Below, one piece after another: positions 16,574 to 25,051 of a DNA stretch of 64,000 nt. A program made the position numbers and the translations under genes. Every line of letters begins with the position of its first letter. The first letter of the stretch is position 1. The DNA comes from Alloacidobacterium dinghuense (GTDB lineage Bacteria > Acidobacteriota > Terriglobia > Terriglobales > Acidobacteriaceae): positions 4,588,001 to 4,652,000 of the forward strand of contig NZ_CP060394.1 of the NCBI RefSeq assembly GCF_014274465.1, in the 5' to 3' direction. Below the pieces are notes generated by a model. The model did no database searches and was not told the origin of the DNA. It worked only from the letters and a program-made list of their open reading frames with translations.

Positions 16574-17800
16574 ATGAACATAGCAGCAAAGACACAGGAA
16601 CTGGGGCAGAAGCCCAAGAAAAGGTGCTGGATCCTAGTCATTTGTGCTTTTGTCATTGGTGTGATCGGCGGGATTCTGATTGGAATATATAGGCCCAACG
16701 AAATTACGTTCATCATCAGAACGAACGGCGAGGTCAACCTTCACCCGCTACCTCGAGATGTCGTTCGCTGGCTTGTGGAAGACCCCGAAGAGCCGGATGA
16801 TCCGAAAAACCCTGTATACGGACAAGTAACTTTTTACAGCAAGGATCAGAAAGGTGTTCCCTGCGAACTTACCCCTGATCCAAGCACAGCCGCCACTTAC
16901 ACGATTAGGACATGTAGAGTTACTACGGTCCCTCTGGACTACTACTATACATGTCAAAATCATGGCCGCCCTTGTAAAGATCCAGGAAAAGGCCCAGGAA
17001 GCGTCCCTGGTCCGCACTCGACGATGTATCAGCAAACTGTGGGGTTCGTATGGGACGAAGTCCTCCATAACCTGGAGTTCGCATGGGATGACTTCCGCGA
17101 CTTCAGATACGACAAAATTGCCGAAGTTAGCACGGAACACAAAGATGTCAAATCTTTGCCAGCCAATGTAAACACGGCGGCGCTTCAACCTCCTCCGAAT
17201 GGAAGCATTTTTTGTGGTTCCGATAACAAGCCTAAAGTCTCGGACATTGCGTATAAGGCTAATAGCGGCGACGCGATCGAGTGGAGTTCTTCGCTCGCGA
17301 ATCCACCCTCTGGCAATCCAACTTACAGCTTCACCCTTCAACCGCCTCTGGGCTGCAGGGAAAAGCAACCTCCTTCTTTTTCATCGCAGCAGCCACACGC
17401 AATATGTACGCTGACAGGCTGGACTGTCGATCAATCCTATAATTACCCCGTTACTGTCAATGATACGAAGTGCCCGGGAACTACTAATGGGAAAATAACC
17501 ATATATCAACCGATCAATCCGCAGATCAGCTGTAATGGGGGTGCTGCCAGCGTTACGCCGATTCAATACACGGCTGGTAGTATCGATCCTATTCAGTGGA
17601 ATGCGTCCGTTTCAAACTATAGCTTTGATCTCGGCAGCGCCACGCCGAGCCCACTGACCTGCGCAGAGGGAGTCTCCGCCTTTTCGGATGCCAACCCTTA
17701 TGCGACGTGCACGCTGACAAGCGCGGCGAAGGGTAACTATACATACACGGTTTCCGTTCCGGGCTGCTCAGCAGCCACTGGACAAATAACCGTGCAGTAG
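16574..17800 (+). CDS. Membrane-anchored protein with two tandem cysteine-bearing repeats (unknown)
   Basis: 408 residues from the ATG at 16574, six bases after AAGGAG. A cytoplasmic basic stretch (KPKKR) leads into one membrane helix (about 17-39, WILVICAFVIGVIGGILIGI), so the rest is extracytoplasmic. The C-terminal 200 residues hold two tandem modules of about 95 residues. Each has a Cys near the start (SIFCGS / QISCNG), a 'G-x-x-I-x-W' element (GDAIEWSS / SIDPIQWNA), a 'PLGC/PLTC' cysteine, a 'A-x-CTLT' cysteine, and a closing Cys (DTKCPG / VPGCSA). They look like Ig-like beta-sandwiches with disulfides. No family recognised. The 34-bp gap to the kinase suggests cotranscription. Confidence 0.6.
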   Translation: MNIAAKTQELGQKPKKRCWILVICAFVIGVIGGILIGIYRPNEITFIIRTNGEVNLHPLPRDVVRWLVEDPEEPDDPKNPVYGQVTFYSKDQKGVPCELTPDPSTAATYTIRTCRVTTVPLDYYYTCQNHGRPCKDPGKGPGSVPGPHSTMYQQTVGFVWDEVLHNLEFAWDDFRDFRYDKIAEVSTEHKDVKSLPANVNTAALQPPPNGSIFCGSDNKPKVSDIAYKANSGDAIEWSSSLANPPSGNPTYSFTLQPPLGCREKQPPSFSSQQPHAICTLTGWTVDQSYNYPVTVNDTKCPGTTNGKITIYQPINPQISCNGGAASVTPIQYTAGSIDPIQWNASVSNYSFDLGSATPSPLTCAEGVSAFSDANPYATCTLTSAAKGNYTYTVSVPGCSAATGQITVQ

Positions 17801-17814
17801 CTCGATTGTGGGAC

Positions 17815-17843
17815 GTGGTCTTTGGTAACCCGCCGAAGGCCAC
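17815..17843. terminator. Possible terminator between convergent genes
   Basis: Arms GTGGTCTT and AAGGCCAC (one wobble pair) between the stop of the repeat protein and that of the ECF sigma gene. No strong T-run. Confidence 0.3.
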
Positions 17844-17881
17844 GCAAAGTCGAAATAGCAGTTCAGCATTCTCGGCGCCAT

Positions 17882-18457
17882 TCAGGCGTTACGTCCGCGA
17901 CGGCTGATCTCCCCATACAGCCTTGTCCGCGCGACAGCCCAGTCGCGCTTGACCGAGCGCGGAGCTATGCCCAGAACCCGCGCCGTCTCTTCGACTGAGA
18001 GCCCCGCGAAATAGCGCAGTTCTACAACTTTCGCCTGTCGTGGATTTTCTTTTTCGAGCCTGAGCAGTGCTTCATCTAGCGCGAGGAGATCCGGGGACGT
18101 ATTTCCCGATACGATAAAACCCTCGTCGAACTCCACCCTTTGAAGATCACCTCCACGGACGCGGGCCTTGTGCGCCCGGGCATGATCGATTAACACTTGG
18201 CGCATAACATTCGCAGCGATCCCGATGAAATGAGCCCGGCTCTGCCAGTCGGTGGAATCATGAGCGAGCCGCAAGTACGCTTCGTTGATAAGGGCGGTTG
18301 GCTGAAGGGTATGATCACGTCGTTCGCGGCGCATGTAGGATTTCGCCAGACGATGCAGTTCCTTGTAGACGAGAGGCAATAACTTCTCGTTCGCCGTGAC
18401 ATCTCCACGCGTCATAGCTTTCAAAAGAGCCGTAACATCTCCCTCGCTCGCGCTCAT
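17882..18457 (-). CDS. ECF-type RNA polymerase sigma factor (acidobacterial Ser/Thr-kinase-linked type)
   Basis: 191 residues from the ATG at 18457 (a GTG at 18466 is possible). Region 2 covers about 20-90, with 'LLPLVYKELHRLAKSYMRRE', 'ALINEAYLRLA' and 'FIGIAANVMRQVLIDHAR'. Region 4 covers about 125-185, with 'VVELRYFAGLSVEETARVLG' and 'SVKRDWAVARTRLY'. This wording is that of the TIGR02999-like ECF group, which in these phyla usually sits next to TPR-fused Ser/Thr kinases and is thought to be controlled by phosphorylation rather than an anti-sigma factor. No anti-sigma gene is adjacent. It is divergent from the large membrane protein and convergent with the kinase block. Confidence 0.92.
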   Translation of the reverse strand: MSASEGDVTALLKAMTRGDVTANEKLLPLVYKELHRLAKSYMRRERRDHTLQPTALINEAYLRLAHDSTDWQSRAHFIGIAANVMRQVLIDHARAHKARVRGGDLQRVEFDEGFIVSGNTSPDLLALDEALLRLEKENPRQAKVVELRYFAGLSVEETARVLGIAPRSVKRDWAVARTRLYGEISRRGRNA

Positions 18458-18726
18458 ATCACTCACTCACGCCGTAGCTGAGAATCTTACGAGGAATTCC
18501 CCAGATGGGACAATTTTCTCACCATTTCGCGACCATCTAGGACCAAGAAACCGTGAGGCTTTGACAATCGGATGACTAGCCTAGCGGTATCACGGAATCC
18601 TGGTTGCCGACATGTCCCTCCACACCTCCGAATTCCGCATTCTCAGATGACGAGAAAATTGGTGCTGGCCGGGAAGGCGCGGAGTATCCAAATCCTGCTT
18701 CCCGTTCCAGCTAGATGGAGGGGGTT

Positions 18727-21700
18727 ATGGATCGTTCTGGCGGTGGAATGGTGGCGGCGGCGGTGTTGCTGGCCGTCTTTGCGGGCGGAGGGATTCGAGG
18801 CTCGCAGAGCTCTCAGCCGAATGCCTCGACGGACACGGCCGTAACTGCAGGAATGTCAGCGCATAGCGCGGAAACGGCAGCCCCAGCCGGGGAACAGTCC
18901 AACAACAAGAGAGATGGCTACGCTGATGAGATCCGTCGGCTGACGGCTTTCATCGCCGACGCGAAGCGGAATACTTCGGTACTTAATGAGGATCAGCAGG
19001 CCGATCCAAACTCTGAAGCAGAGAGGGCCGAAAGCCGGACTGCCTTCATGATTGCACTGGTGCCTGATCCGGCAAAAACGCACCTCTCGCTCGTTTTCGA
19101 CCGCTATGTGGATGCGCTCGAACAGGCGATTCAGGATGGCGGTTTCGATTTCGATCGTGCTCTGCTGCCTTGGGACGAGCACGACCATCCGGAGTCGAGC
19201 AACTTCGGCACGCGTCTTGATGAACGCGAGTATGTGCGCGGGGAGCAGCAGGCGCCCGGCGTACTGGTCTTCCGCAGGCACTATTTCGCCAACGAGAAGC
19301 CATCGTCTGAGTCTATTGAGACCCTGGTGGTGTTCGTGGTGGGCGAAAGCCCGACAGCTGGGATCAATCGGGGGCAGTTCGTCACCGCGATCGGGTTGGC
19401 GAAGCGACTCGCTCCGAAGACGGAGGGCGCGCAGCCTCTTACGATCGCAGGGCCAAGCTTTTCTGGCTCGCTGTATTCACTGGCTGCTCTGCTCAAGTCT
19501 GAGGGCCACAGCTTTTCCCGAATCGCGATTGCCAGCGGAACGGTATCGGACCCTGACTCGGTGGAAAGCTTTCGCGCTTCGATCGGCCAGACGTTCGGGA
19601 AAGACGGGCAAGCGAACTTTGCAATCTTTGAGGAAAACAGCAGAGTGAAATTGCGTGCATTTGTTAGCTTCGCATGCCAGAACTGGAATCTTCAGCCTTC
19701 AAACATCGCGGTGATCAGCGAAACGGAAACGGCCTTCGGCAGACAACAGAACGACGACGACAGAGAACTTTGTCCCGATTCATCGGGCGAAAACGCCAGA
19801 CATGTGAGGTTGTATTTTCCAAGAGGCATATTCCATGTCCGTAGCGCATACGAACAGCAGTTTCCCGGTGGTAACAGTGCAGATGACGATCGGCCCCCAT
19901 TGCGGACCACGCTCCGGCCCAATCTTGAGGAAAAGCACGGCAGCGCCGACTCTGTGCCCGAGTTCTCGCCGCAGCTGCCAGTCTCGCAGGATGCAGTCTT
20001 GACAGGCCTCGTCGACCAATTGCACAGGCGAAGGGTAGGGGTAATCGTGTTGCTGGCGTCCGACCCTCTGGACACTCTCTTTCTGGTGCGGTATTTCAAA
20101 AAGAATTATCCATATGCGCACCTCGTGACGATGGGTTCTGATCTGCTACTCCGTCACGAATCGCCCGATCCGGCGATGCTGGGTGTCCTAGCGCTAACCA
20201 CCTATTCGTTGCAGCCAGCCGAGTCCAAAACAGACGTAAATTCGCCGAACGGGATTGTGTTTCCTGACGATGGTTCCGCGGGGTTATACAATGCCACCGC
20301 CGCTCTGTTGTGGTGCATCCTAAGCCCAAGCACGTCTTGGTGTCTCAATGGTCCTTCCAGTGAGAAGCTACCATCAGAACTTGGCCTGATGGGATTTACG
20401 CAAGTTGGCAAAAACGATTACGCCACTCCCGCGCTCTATTTGGATGCTCTAGGCCGGGACGGGTTCTTGCATGTCGCCATTCTCCAGACAACAGAGAGTT
20501 GGCTGCCTCAGCAGAAGCTCACCGCAACCGGTTCCGGTAGCGAGTTTCGGCGTGAAATGAGTCTGCCGAGTTCGTGGAAGGTACTGGCGATCGCGGTGCT
20601 CAGCGGCATCGGGCTTTTCATATTTTGCCTCTGCCGCGCTTCCATCGTCAGCACGATCGAGGCGGAAATCCTGCTTGCTCCTGCCGATACAATGGAGAAC
20701 GATTTCACCCGTGTTGGGCGGAAGTCGCTGATTGTGTTTCTAGCCTGTGCATGGATGGCCGTGCTCATGCTGGTGTATCGTCCGGCATTCATGACCGGGG
20801 CGTGGCCAAATGGAGAATTCCGGCTTTACGTTTTCGCGGCGCTCATCGCCGGTAGTGGACTGAGCGGCGTTATGGTGCACAGGTTCTCGGGAAGCATTCG
20901 GTATCTTCCGGTGATCTCGTTTGTTGCTTGCGTTCTGACATGTGTTGGTATTGCCGTCAAGGGACAATCGGTCGAACTGCGGCGTTACATCGATGTTTTT
21001 TCCCAGATCAGCCCGGTGATGCCGCTGTTTCTCCTGGCTTTGTCGGTCATTTGGTGGCTCTGGTACAACATTGCGGCGTGCGTGCTGACGGACTCCCGCC
21101 GTCCGCTTCTGCCTGCCCGGAAAATCCACGGCGGAGTTCCCATTGACATCAGCGCGGAGGAGCAAAAGGGTCTCGAGTCCGCCATGGCTCCGGGACACTT
21201 GGACCGGAGACTCTGGATTCCGGCGATCCTGCTCGGAGTCTTTACTTACTTGTTTATCGGGCCTAAGCCGTTGGTGTGGAGCGTGGAGGGGCGAGGCTAC
21301 AACTGGCTGGTTACTCTGGCGCTAGTTGTCTCCTTCGGGCTGCTGGCAGAATCCGTCGTGCGGATCCTGGTGGTGTGGAAGGAAGCCAGACATCTGCTGC
21401 GCGGGCTGAATCAGCAGCCTTTCCGCACGAAGATGTGTACGGTCGGCGGAATTACCTGGAATGCGATCTGGAAGGTGGGCATCGCAGCGGTCAGCATGGC
21501 ACATTCTTTCTTTTCGCGGCAGTCAGAGGCGCTGTGTCTGCTCCTGAGGAGTCGTGCAGAAGCCCAGGAGACTGTGGCCGGGCCGGTGCCACCCAGCGGC
21601 GAAGTCGTCACGGCAGACAAGCCGGAGTACAAGCTCCTTTACAGCTTTCGCGCGCTGATGCAGGGAGTGACATTTCCAGAGAATGAGCAGCAAACAAAAG

Positions 21701-22422
21701 CAAACGGAGACATGGAACTCTCAGAGGAGATGTACAAGAGCGCAGAGGCGGTAAAGAAACAGGGCGGATTGGTGTGGCGCAAGTATGAAGAATTGTTGGG
21801 GAAGGGGAGAGAGCACGGCAGCGATCGGAACGAGATTCAGCGGAGGAAGGAGATGCGGCTGCTTGCAGCGTATAGTCGCGCCCAGGGCAAGTTCGCCGAT
21901 GCCGCCGGCAGTCTGATGGATGGCCTTATGCGCCACTATCCCACCCATCCGGAGATTGTGCGCGAGTTGGATGCGGATGCCATCAAGCAGGCGCAGAAGG
22001 ACGCGCCGCGGAGCGTGAGAGAAATTAGTGAATACTTCGTGAACATGCTGTATATGAACTACATCGTCACAATACTTCTGCGCATCCGAAGCCTTGCTGC
22101 CGCAACAGCCGGGATCTTCGTTTTCGAAGTACTGGCGTTGAATTCATATCCATTCGAGCCGAGGGCGTTTCTCCGGGCGGCGATGTTTGCAATTCTTATT
22201 CTGATTACTACTTGCTTCGCCGTTGTTTATGCGCAGATGCATCGAGATCCAGTCTTGAGCCGAATGACGGATACCAAATCCGGCGAACTAGGTGGAGACT
22301 TCTGGATGCGTATGTTGAGCCTCACCGGATTACCGATCGTCAGCCTTGTGGCCACGCAATTTCCCTCAGTCGGTAACTTCCTGTTCTCATGGGTTGGCCC
22401 ACTGATGAAGGTTGCTAGGTAA
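18727..22422 (+). CDS. Large membrane protein with periplasmic-binding-like N-half (unknown)
   Basis: 1231 residues from the ATG at 18727, preceded by GGAGGGG. After a signal-like segment (MVAAAVLLAVFAGGG) comes a soluble N-half of about 590 residues with alpha/beta character: 'TAFMIALVPDP', 'ETLVVFVVGESPTAGI', 'LTIAGPSFSGSLYSLAALL' and 'VGVIVLLASDPLDTLFLVRY', reminiscent of type-1 periplasmic-binding folds. Then about eight membrane helices (roughly 617-930), a cytoplasmic helical stretch (about 985-1110) and two to three further helices at the end. No catalytic motif recognised. With the divergent ECF gene and the kinase it may form a transmembrane sensing unit; that is inference. Confidence 0.65.
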   Translation: MDRSGGGMVAAAVLLAVFAGGGIRGSQSSQPNASTDTAVTAGMSAHSAETAAPAGEQSNNKRDGYADEIRRLTAFIADAKRNTSVLNEDQQADPNSEAERAESRTAFMIALVPDPAKTHLSLVFDRYVDALEQAIQDGGFDFDRALLPWDEHDHPESSNFGTRLDEREYVRGEQQAPGVLVFRRHYFANEKPSSESIETLVVFVVGESPTAGINRGQFVTAIGLAKRLAPKTEGAQPLTIAGPSFSGSLYSLAALLKSEGHSFSRIAIASGTVSDPDSVESFRASIGQTFGKDGQANFAIFEENSRVKLRAFVSFACQNWNLQPSNIAVISETETAFGRQQNDDDRELCPDSSGENARHVRLYFPRGIFHVRSAYEQQFPGGNSADDDRPPLRTTLRPNLEEKHGSADSVPEFSPQLPVSQDAVLTGLVDQLHRRRVGVIVLLASDPLDTLFLVRYFKKNYPYAHLVTMGSDLLLRHESPDPAMLGVLALTTYSLQPAESKTDVNSPNGIVFPDDGSAGLYNATAALLWCILSPSTSWCLNGPSSEKLPSELGLMGFTQVGKNDYATPALYLDALGRDGFLHVAILQTTESWLPQQKLTATGSGSEFRREMSLPSSWKVLAIAVLSGIGLFIFCLCRASIVSTIEAEILLAPADTMENDFTRVGRKSLIVFLACAWMAVLMLVYRPAFMTGAWPNGEFRLYVFAALIAGSGLSGVMVHRFSGSIRYLPVISFVACVLTCVGIAVKGQSVELRRYIDVFSQISPVMPLFLLALSVIWWLWYNIAACVLTDSRRPLLPARKIHGGVPIDISAEEQKGLESAMAPGHLDRRLWIPAILLGVFTYLFIGPKPLVWSVEGRGYNWLVTLALVVSFGLLAESVVRILVVWKEARHLLRGLNQQPFRTKMCTVGGITWNAIWKVGIAAVSMAHSFFSRQSEALCLLLRSRAEAQETVAGPVPPSGEVVTADKPEYKLLYSFRALMQGVTFPENEQQTKANGDMELSEEMYKSAEAVKKQGGLVWRKYEELLGKGREHGSDRNEIQRRKEMRLLAAYSRAQGKFADAAGSLMDGLMRHYPTHPEIVRELDADAIKQAQKDAPRSVREISEYFVNMLYMNYIVTILLRIRSLAAATAGIFVFEVLALNSYPFEPRAFLRAAMFAILILITTCFAVVYAQMHRDPVLSRMTDTKSGELGGDFWMRMLSLTGLPIVSLVATQFPSVGNFLFSWVGPLMKVAR

Positions 22423-22645
22423 ATGGGCCATTTACCGTGCCGAGCTATGAAGTTGGTGGCGTTTGCGCGTTCATCAGCGATGGTCGTAGGTCTGAACACT
22501 TTGTTGGTATGGGAGAGAGACTATGTCTTTTGTGATCGATGACAACACCATTTTCACACCATCGAGAGAATTCCTCTCGGTCCTTTCAGTACTTTTGAGG
22601 ATGTTGCAGTTTATTTACGTAATTGAAAATAAAAGATGTCGACGA

Positions 22646-22693
22646 TCTGCAAAACCCGTATTCGCGGGTTCAATTCCCGCCCGGTGCTCCATT
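22646..22693 (+). repeat. attR: 48-bp copy of the tRNA-Cys 3' half
   Basis: Direct repeat of 3848-3895 with one mismatch, giving the right end of the island. It lacks the 5' half of the tRNA and is not a functional tRNA gene. Confidence 0.9.
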
Positions 22694-22748
22694 AAATCAA
22701 CTCGCCATAACGTCGCTGATCACGGCCGAACCGCAGCTTTCTGATTGG

Positions 22749-22964
22749 TCACGGTGGCCGGATTGATCGGGGTAGCGGTCGCGATTTGGACGCAATGGCT
22801 CTCCGGCGACCCAGCATATACCGGGTTTCCCCCGGGGCTTTCTCTTTATTGCTGTAGCAGGAATCATTGTTCTCGGAGCATCTGCCCCGGTCGACTTCAC
22901 CATCTTCGTTGAGCGTGCAGTAATGGCTCCGGGCATCCCCAAGGTCGATGCCTATCGTTATCAA
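22749..22964 (-). pseudogene. IS110-family transposase remnant (N-terminus)
   Basis: From a TTG at 22964 the frame reads ITIGIDLGD, then SHYCTLNEDGEV, the opening of IS110-type DEDD transposases with the first catalytic Asp. About 25 residues on, the sequence loses the family pattern and the frame ends at 22749. The remaining 300 residues are absent. It lies 56 bp outside the right island border. Confidence 0.55.
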
Positions 22965-23105
22965 CCTGAGAGCAACCCCATGGTACTTCCGCGATAAGGT
23001 CCTGCGTATCCTTTTCATCCGCTTAGGCTCTCTTCTCGGAGCGACCGCCTCATCCCAGTTTCTATAACTTGCTCCGAAGCTGTTGGACGGATGACAAGTT
23101 TCCAA

Positions 23106-23758
23106 AAGCCGCTTTTTGACGCACTATCGGGGCCACTTGTCCGAGTAGCGAACTAACAGACAAGTGAATTTGCAGACAAGTGAATTTGCGGCTATCAAAA
23201 TAAGACGCTCCCATTCAGTCGAGCGAGTGGAACTTCGGACGCGAACGCGCTACCACTCTGGTGTGAATACGAGGCGAACAGCCCTCACCACACAGTAATG
23301 GTATCTCCTGGCTCCTCTACAGTGGTAGGTAAAAAACCTCTTAGTTGGTGATGTCAGGCCGTATAGAAAACAAGTAGTATGTGCACCAACTAAAAATTAC
23401 GCGCGCGACGTCGGTGGAACCTGCAAGCCTCCAGAAAAGGGGAAACGAGATGTTTGTTCTCCTTGGCGTAATTGGGATCATTAATCTTGTTCAACTTCTC
23501 CTCGTGGGGAAGGTCGCCTATACATGGTGGTCCCTCCAAACTACCCCTGTGCTTGAGTCTGCGATAACAGCACGCAAAGCGAACCATCGCAGCGAGCAGT
23601 TACAAACCGCGAACAACTCGCCAAATCGGCGGCATCCCAACATGCAGCCATCGTTACGTTCACTCGATCCTCAACGCTGCATGCATACCAACACTCATGG
23701 GGCTGAATTTCCCGATGCAGCGACCTCCCCTGGGGAATCTGCTCGCCTTCGTTCTTGC
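23106..23758. other. Mostly gene-free stretch
   Basis: About 650 bp. A frame starting at an ATG at 23450 after GGGGAAACGAG begins with a plausible membrane helix (MFVLLGVIGIINLVQLLLVG) but then turns polar and runs antisense through the HxlR gene, so it may be a decayed small membrane-protein gene. A tandem repeat lies at 23157-23188. Nothing else is supported. Confidence 0.35.
23157..23188. repeat. 16-bp tandem duplication
   Basis: CAGACAAGTGAATTTG occurs twice in direct succession. An opposing CACTTGTC at 23134-23141 pairs with GACAAGTG in the repeat, giving an 8-bp inverted arm. Confidence 0.7.
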
Positions 23759-24082
23759 CTAAAGCAGATACTCTCGAGCCCAGGAATCGAGCTCCTCAAG
23801 AACAGGCCGGAGCTTTCGTCCGAACGCGGTCAGCGAGTATTCAACACGCACAGGCATTTCGGGAAACATCTCTCTTTTGACAAGTCCGTCCCGCTCAAGT
23901 TCTCGCAGCTGCTGCGTCAATACCTTCTGCGAGATTCGAGGCATGCTTTGCCGGAGGATTTTGAACCGGAACGGCTTTTCGGTGCTCATAAGCCACCAGA
24001 GAATGACTGGCTTCCAGCGGCCCCCGATCAGGACAAGCAATTCCTCGATCGGACACATGCTGACAATACGTTTAGCGCTCAT
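23759..24082 (-). CDS. HxlR-family transcriptional regulator
   Basis: 107 residues, the normal size of HxlR winged-helix proteins. The family line is clear: 'CPIEELLVLIGGRWKPVILW', 'FRFKILRQSMPRISQKVLTQ' (recognition helix), 'QLRELERDGLVKREMF' and the wing 'RVEYSLTAFGRKLRPVL'. The near-N-terminal Cys10 is the redox- or aldehyde-reactive position in relatives such as HxlR, HypR and QorR. It is divergent from the hydrolase operon at 24278-30361 and is its probable regulator, with a candidate operator between them. Confidence 0.92.
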   Translation of the reverse strand: MSAKRIVSMCPIEELLVLIGGRWKPVILWWLMSTEKPFRFKILRQSMPRISQKVLTQQLRELERDGLVKREMFPEMPVRVEYSLTAFGRKLRPVLEELDSWAREYLL

Positions 24083-24095
24083 TTCAATTTTGGTG

Positions 24096-24120
24096 ACCAG
24101 GTATCCATTTGGTTCCTGGT
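24096..24120. promoter_or_regulatory. Candidate HxlR operator
   Basis: ACCAGG (24096-24101) and CCTGGT (24115-24120), each followed by TATCC, lie 14 bp upstream of the HxlR start in the 195-bp divergent region. The dyad fits a dimeric winged-helix regulator. Site assignment is inference. Confidence 0.3.
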
Positions 24121-24277
24121 ATCCCCTTCGTAGTACAAAGTGATTTCGATCTTACATCGAAGAAAGCGAAATTCCTCAACACGACACCACGTTTAGCAGC
24201 GGCGTAACCACCTTTCGGATGTGTTGAAGGCGGAGACGTCTTACATCATCCATTCACCTCTAAGAGGAGAGAAAGTC

Positions 24278-24988
24278 ATGGTTCAGAACAACGGTCGTCC
24301 AAAACTGAGCGAAAAGGGGCTTTTGACGCCGGACAATTGCGTTGTGGCGTTGATTGACCATCAGGGACAAATGATTTTCGGAACGAGCAATTTCGATCGT
24401 CAGGGAATCATCAACAACACCGTCGCAATTGCGAAAGCTTCCAGAGTGTTTGATGTGCCTGTGGTACTCAGCACAGTAGAAACGAAGAGCTTTAGTGGCA
24501 ACATGTGGCCGCAGCTGCGAGCCGTATTTCCGGGCCAAGAACCCATCGAGCGGTCTTCCATGAACTCGTGGGACGACAAAAACTTTGTCGACGCGATCGA
24601 AAAAAGCGGACGCAAGAAGATCGTGTTGGCCGGACTGTGGACGGAGACTTGCGTGGCGCTTCCGACGATACAGGCGATCCACGACGGCTACGAAGTCTAC
24701 GTGCTGGAGGATTGTTGCGGTGACGTGAGTCAACTCGCTCATGACAACGCTATGAAGCGAGTAGTCCAGGCGGGAGCGAAACCCGTGACGTCACTCTCAA
24801 CCATGCTGGAGTGGCAGCGCGACTGGGCGCACAAGGAAACTTACGACGCCGTGATGGACATTGTGAAGACCCACTATGGAGCCTACGGGATCGGAGTCGA
24901 GTACGCGTACACGATGGTGCACGGCGCTCCCCCAACCAAATTTCCTGAATATGTAATTCCTGCGGCGCTCGCTGGCGCACACAAGTAG
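24278..24988 (+). CDS. Isochorismatase-superfamily hydrolase, YcaC-like
   Basis: 236 residues from the ATG at 24278, chosen for AGAGGAGAG upstream. A cysteine-hydrolase fold: catalytic Asp in 'VVALIDHQGQM', catalytic Cys in the 'AGLWTETCVALPT' motif, and the central 'VVLSTVETKSF'. The long C-terminal segment with 'LEWQRDW' and 'YGIGVEYAY' is typical of YcaC-like members, octameric enzymes of uncertain substrate, rather than true isochorismatases. First gene of the cluster controlled by HxlR. Confidence 0.88.
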   Translation: MVQNNGRPKLSEKGLLTPDNCVVALIDHQGQMIFGTSNFDRQGIINNTVAIAKASRVFDVPVVLSTVETKSFSGNMWPQLRAVFPGQEPIERSSMNSWDDKNFVDAIEKSGRKKIVLAGLWTETCVALPTIQAIHDGYEVYVLEDCCGDVSQLAHDNAMKRVVQAGAKPVTSLSTMLEWQRDWAHKETYDAVMDIVKTHYGAYGIGVEYAYTMVHGAPPTKFPEYVIPAALAGAHK

Positions 24989-24999
24989 GCACACTCAGA

Positions 25000-25020
25000 G
25001 GGCAAGAGTCTTTCTTGCCC
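25000..25020. other. Intercistronic hairpin
   Basis: GGGCAAGA and TCTTGCCC with a 5-nt loop, between the hydrolase stop and the amidohydrolase start. No T-run; it may protect or separate the messages rather than end them. Confidence 0.45.
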
Positions 25021-25051
25021 CCTGACAACACAGTCCTGTGAGGAAAATCTT

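Larger units (their letters stand above)
3848..22693. mobile_element. 18.8-kb genomic island integrated in tRNA-Cys
   Basis: The left border is the 3' half of the intact tRNA-Cys and the right border a 48-bp near-perfect direct copy of it. A tyrosine-integrase gene starts 96 bp inside the left border, the standard layout for tRNA-targeting integrative elements. The integrase is truncated, so the island looks immobile. Cargo includes degenerate genes, two inverted 626-bp repeats, a TonB receptor module and a kinase/ECF/large-membrane-protein block. The density of broken genes here is much higher than outside. Confidence 0.8.

Noticed and set aside
18561-18590. Promoter for the large membrane protein (TTGACA at 18561)
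   Set aside because: No acceptable -10 box at 16-18 bp spacing.
22523-22744. Short plus-strand frame crossing the right attachment site
   Set aside because: It has a fair ribosome site but runs through the att repeat and matches nothing; probably an accident of the junction.
23157-23188. 16-bp tandem repeat as an iteron or origin
   Set aside because: Only two units and no replication gene nearby.
23381-24133. 250-codon plus-strand frame
   Set aside because: Its second half is antisense to the HxlR gene. Only the short membrane-like segment from 23450 looks possible, so it is mentioned as a note, not called.
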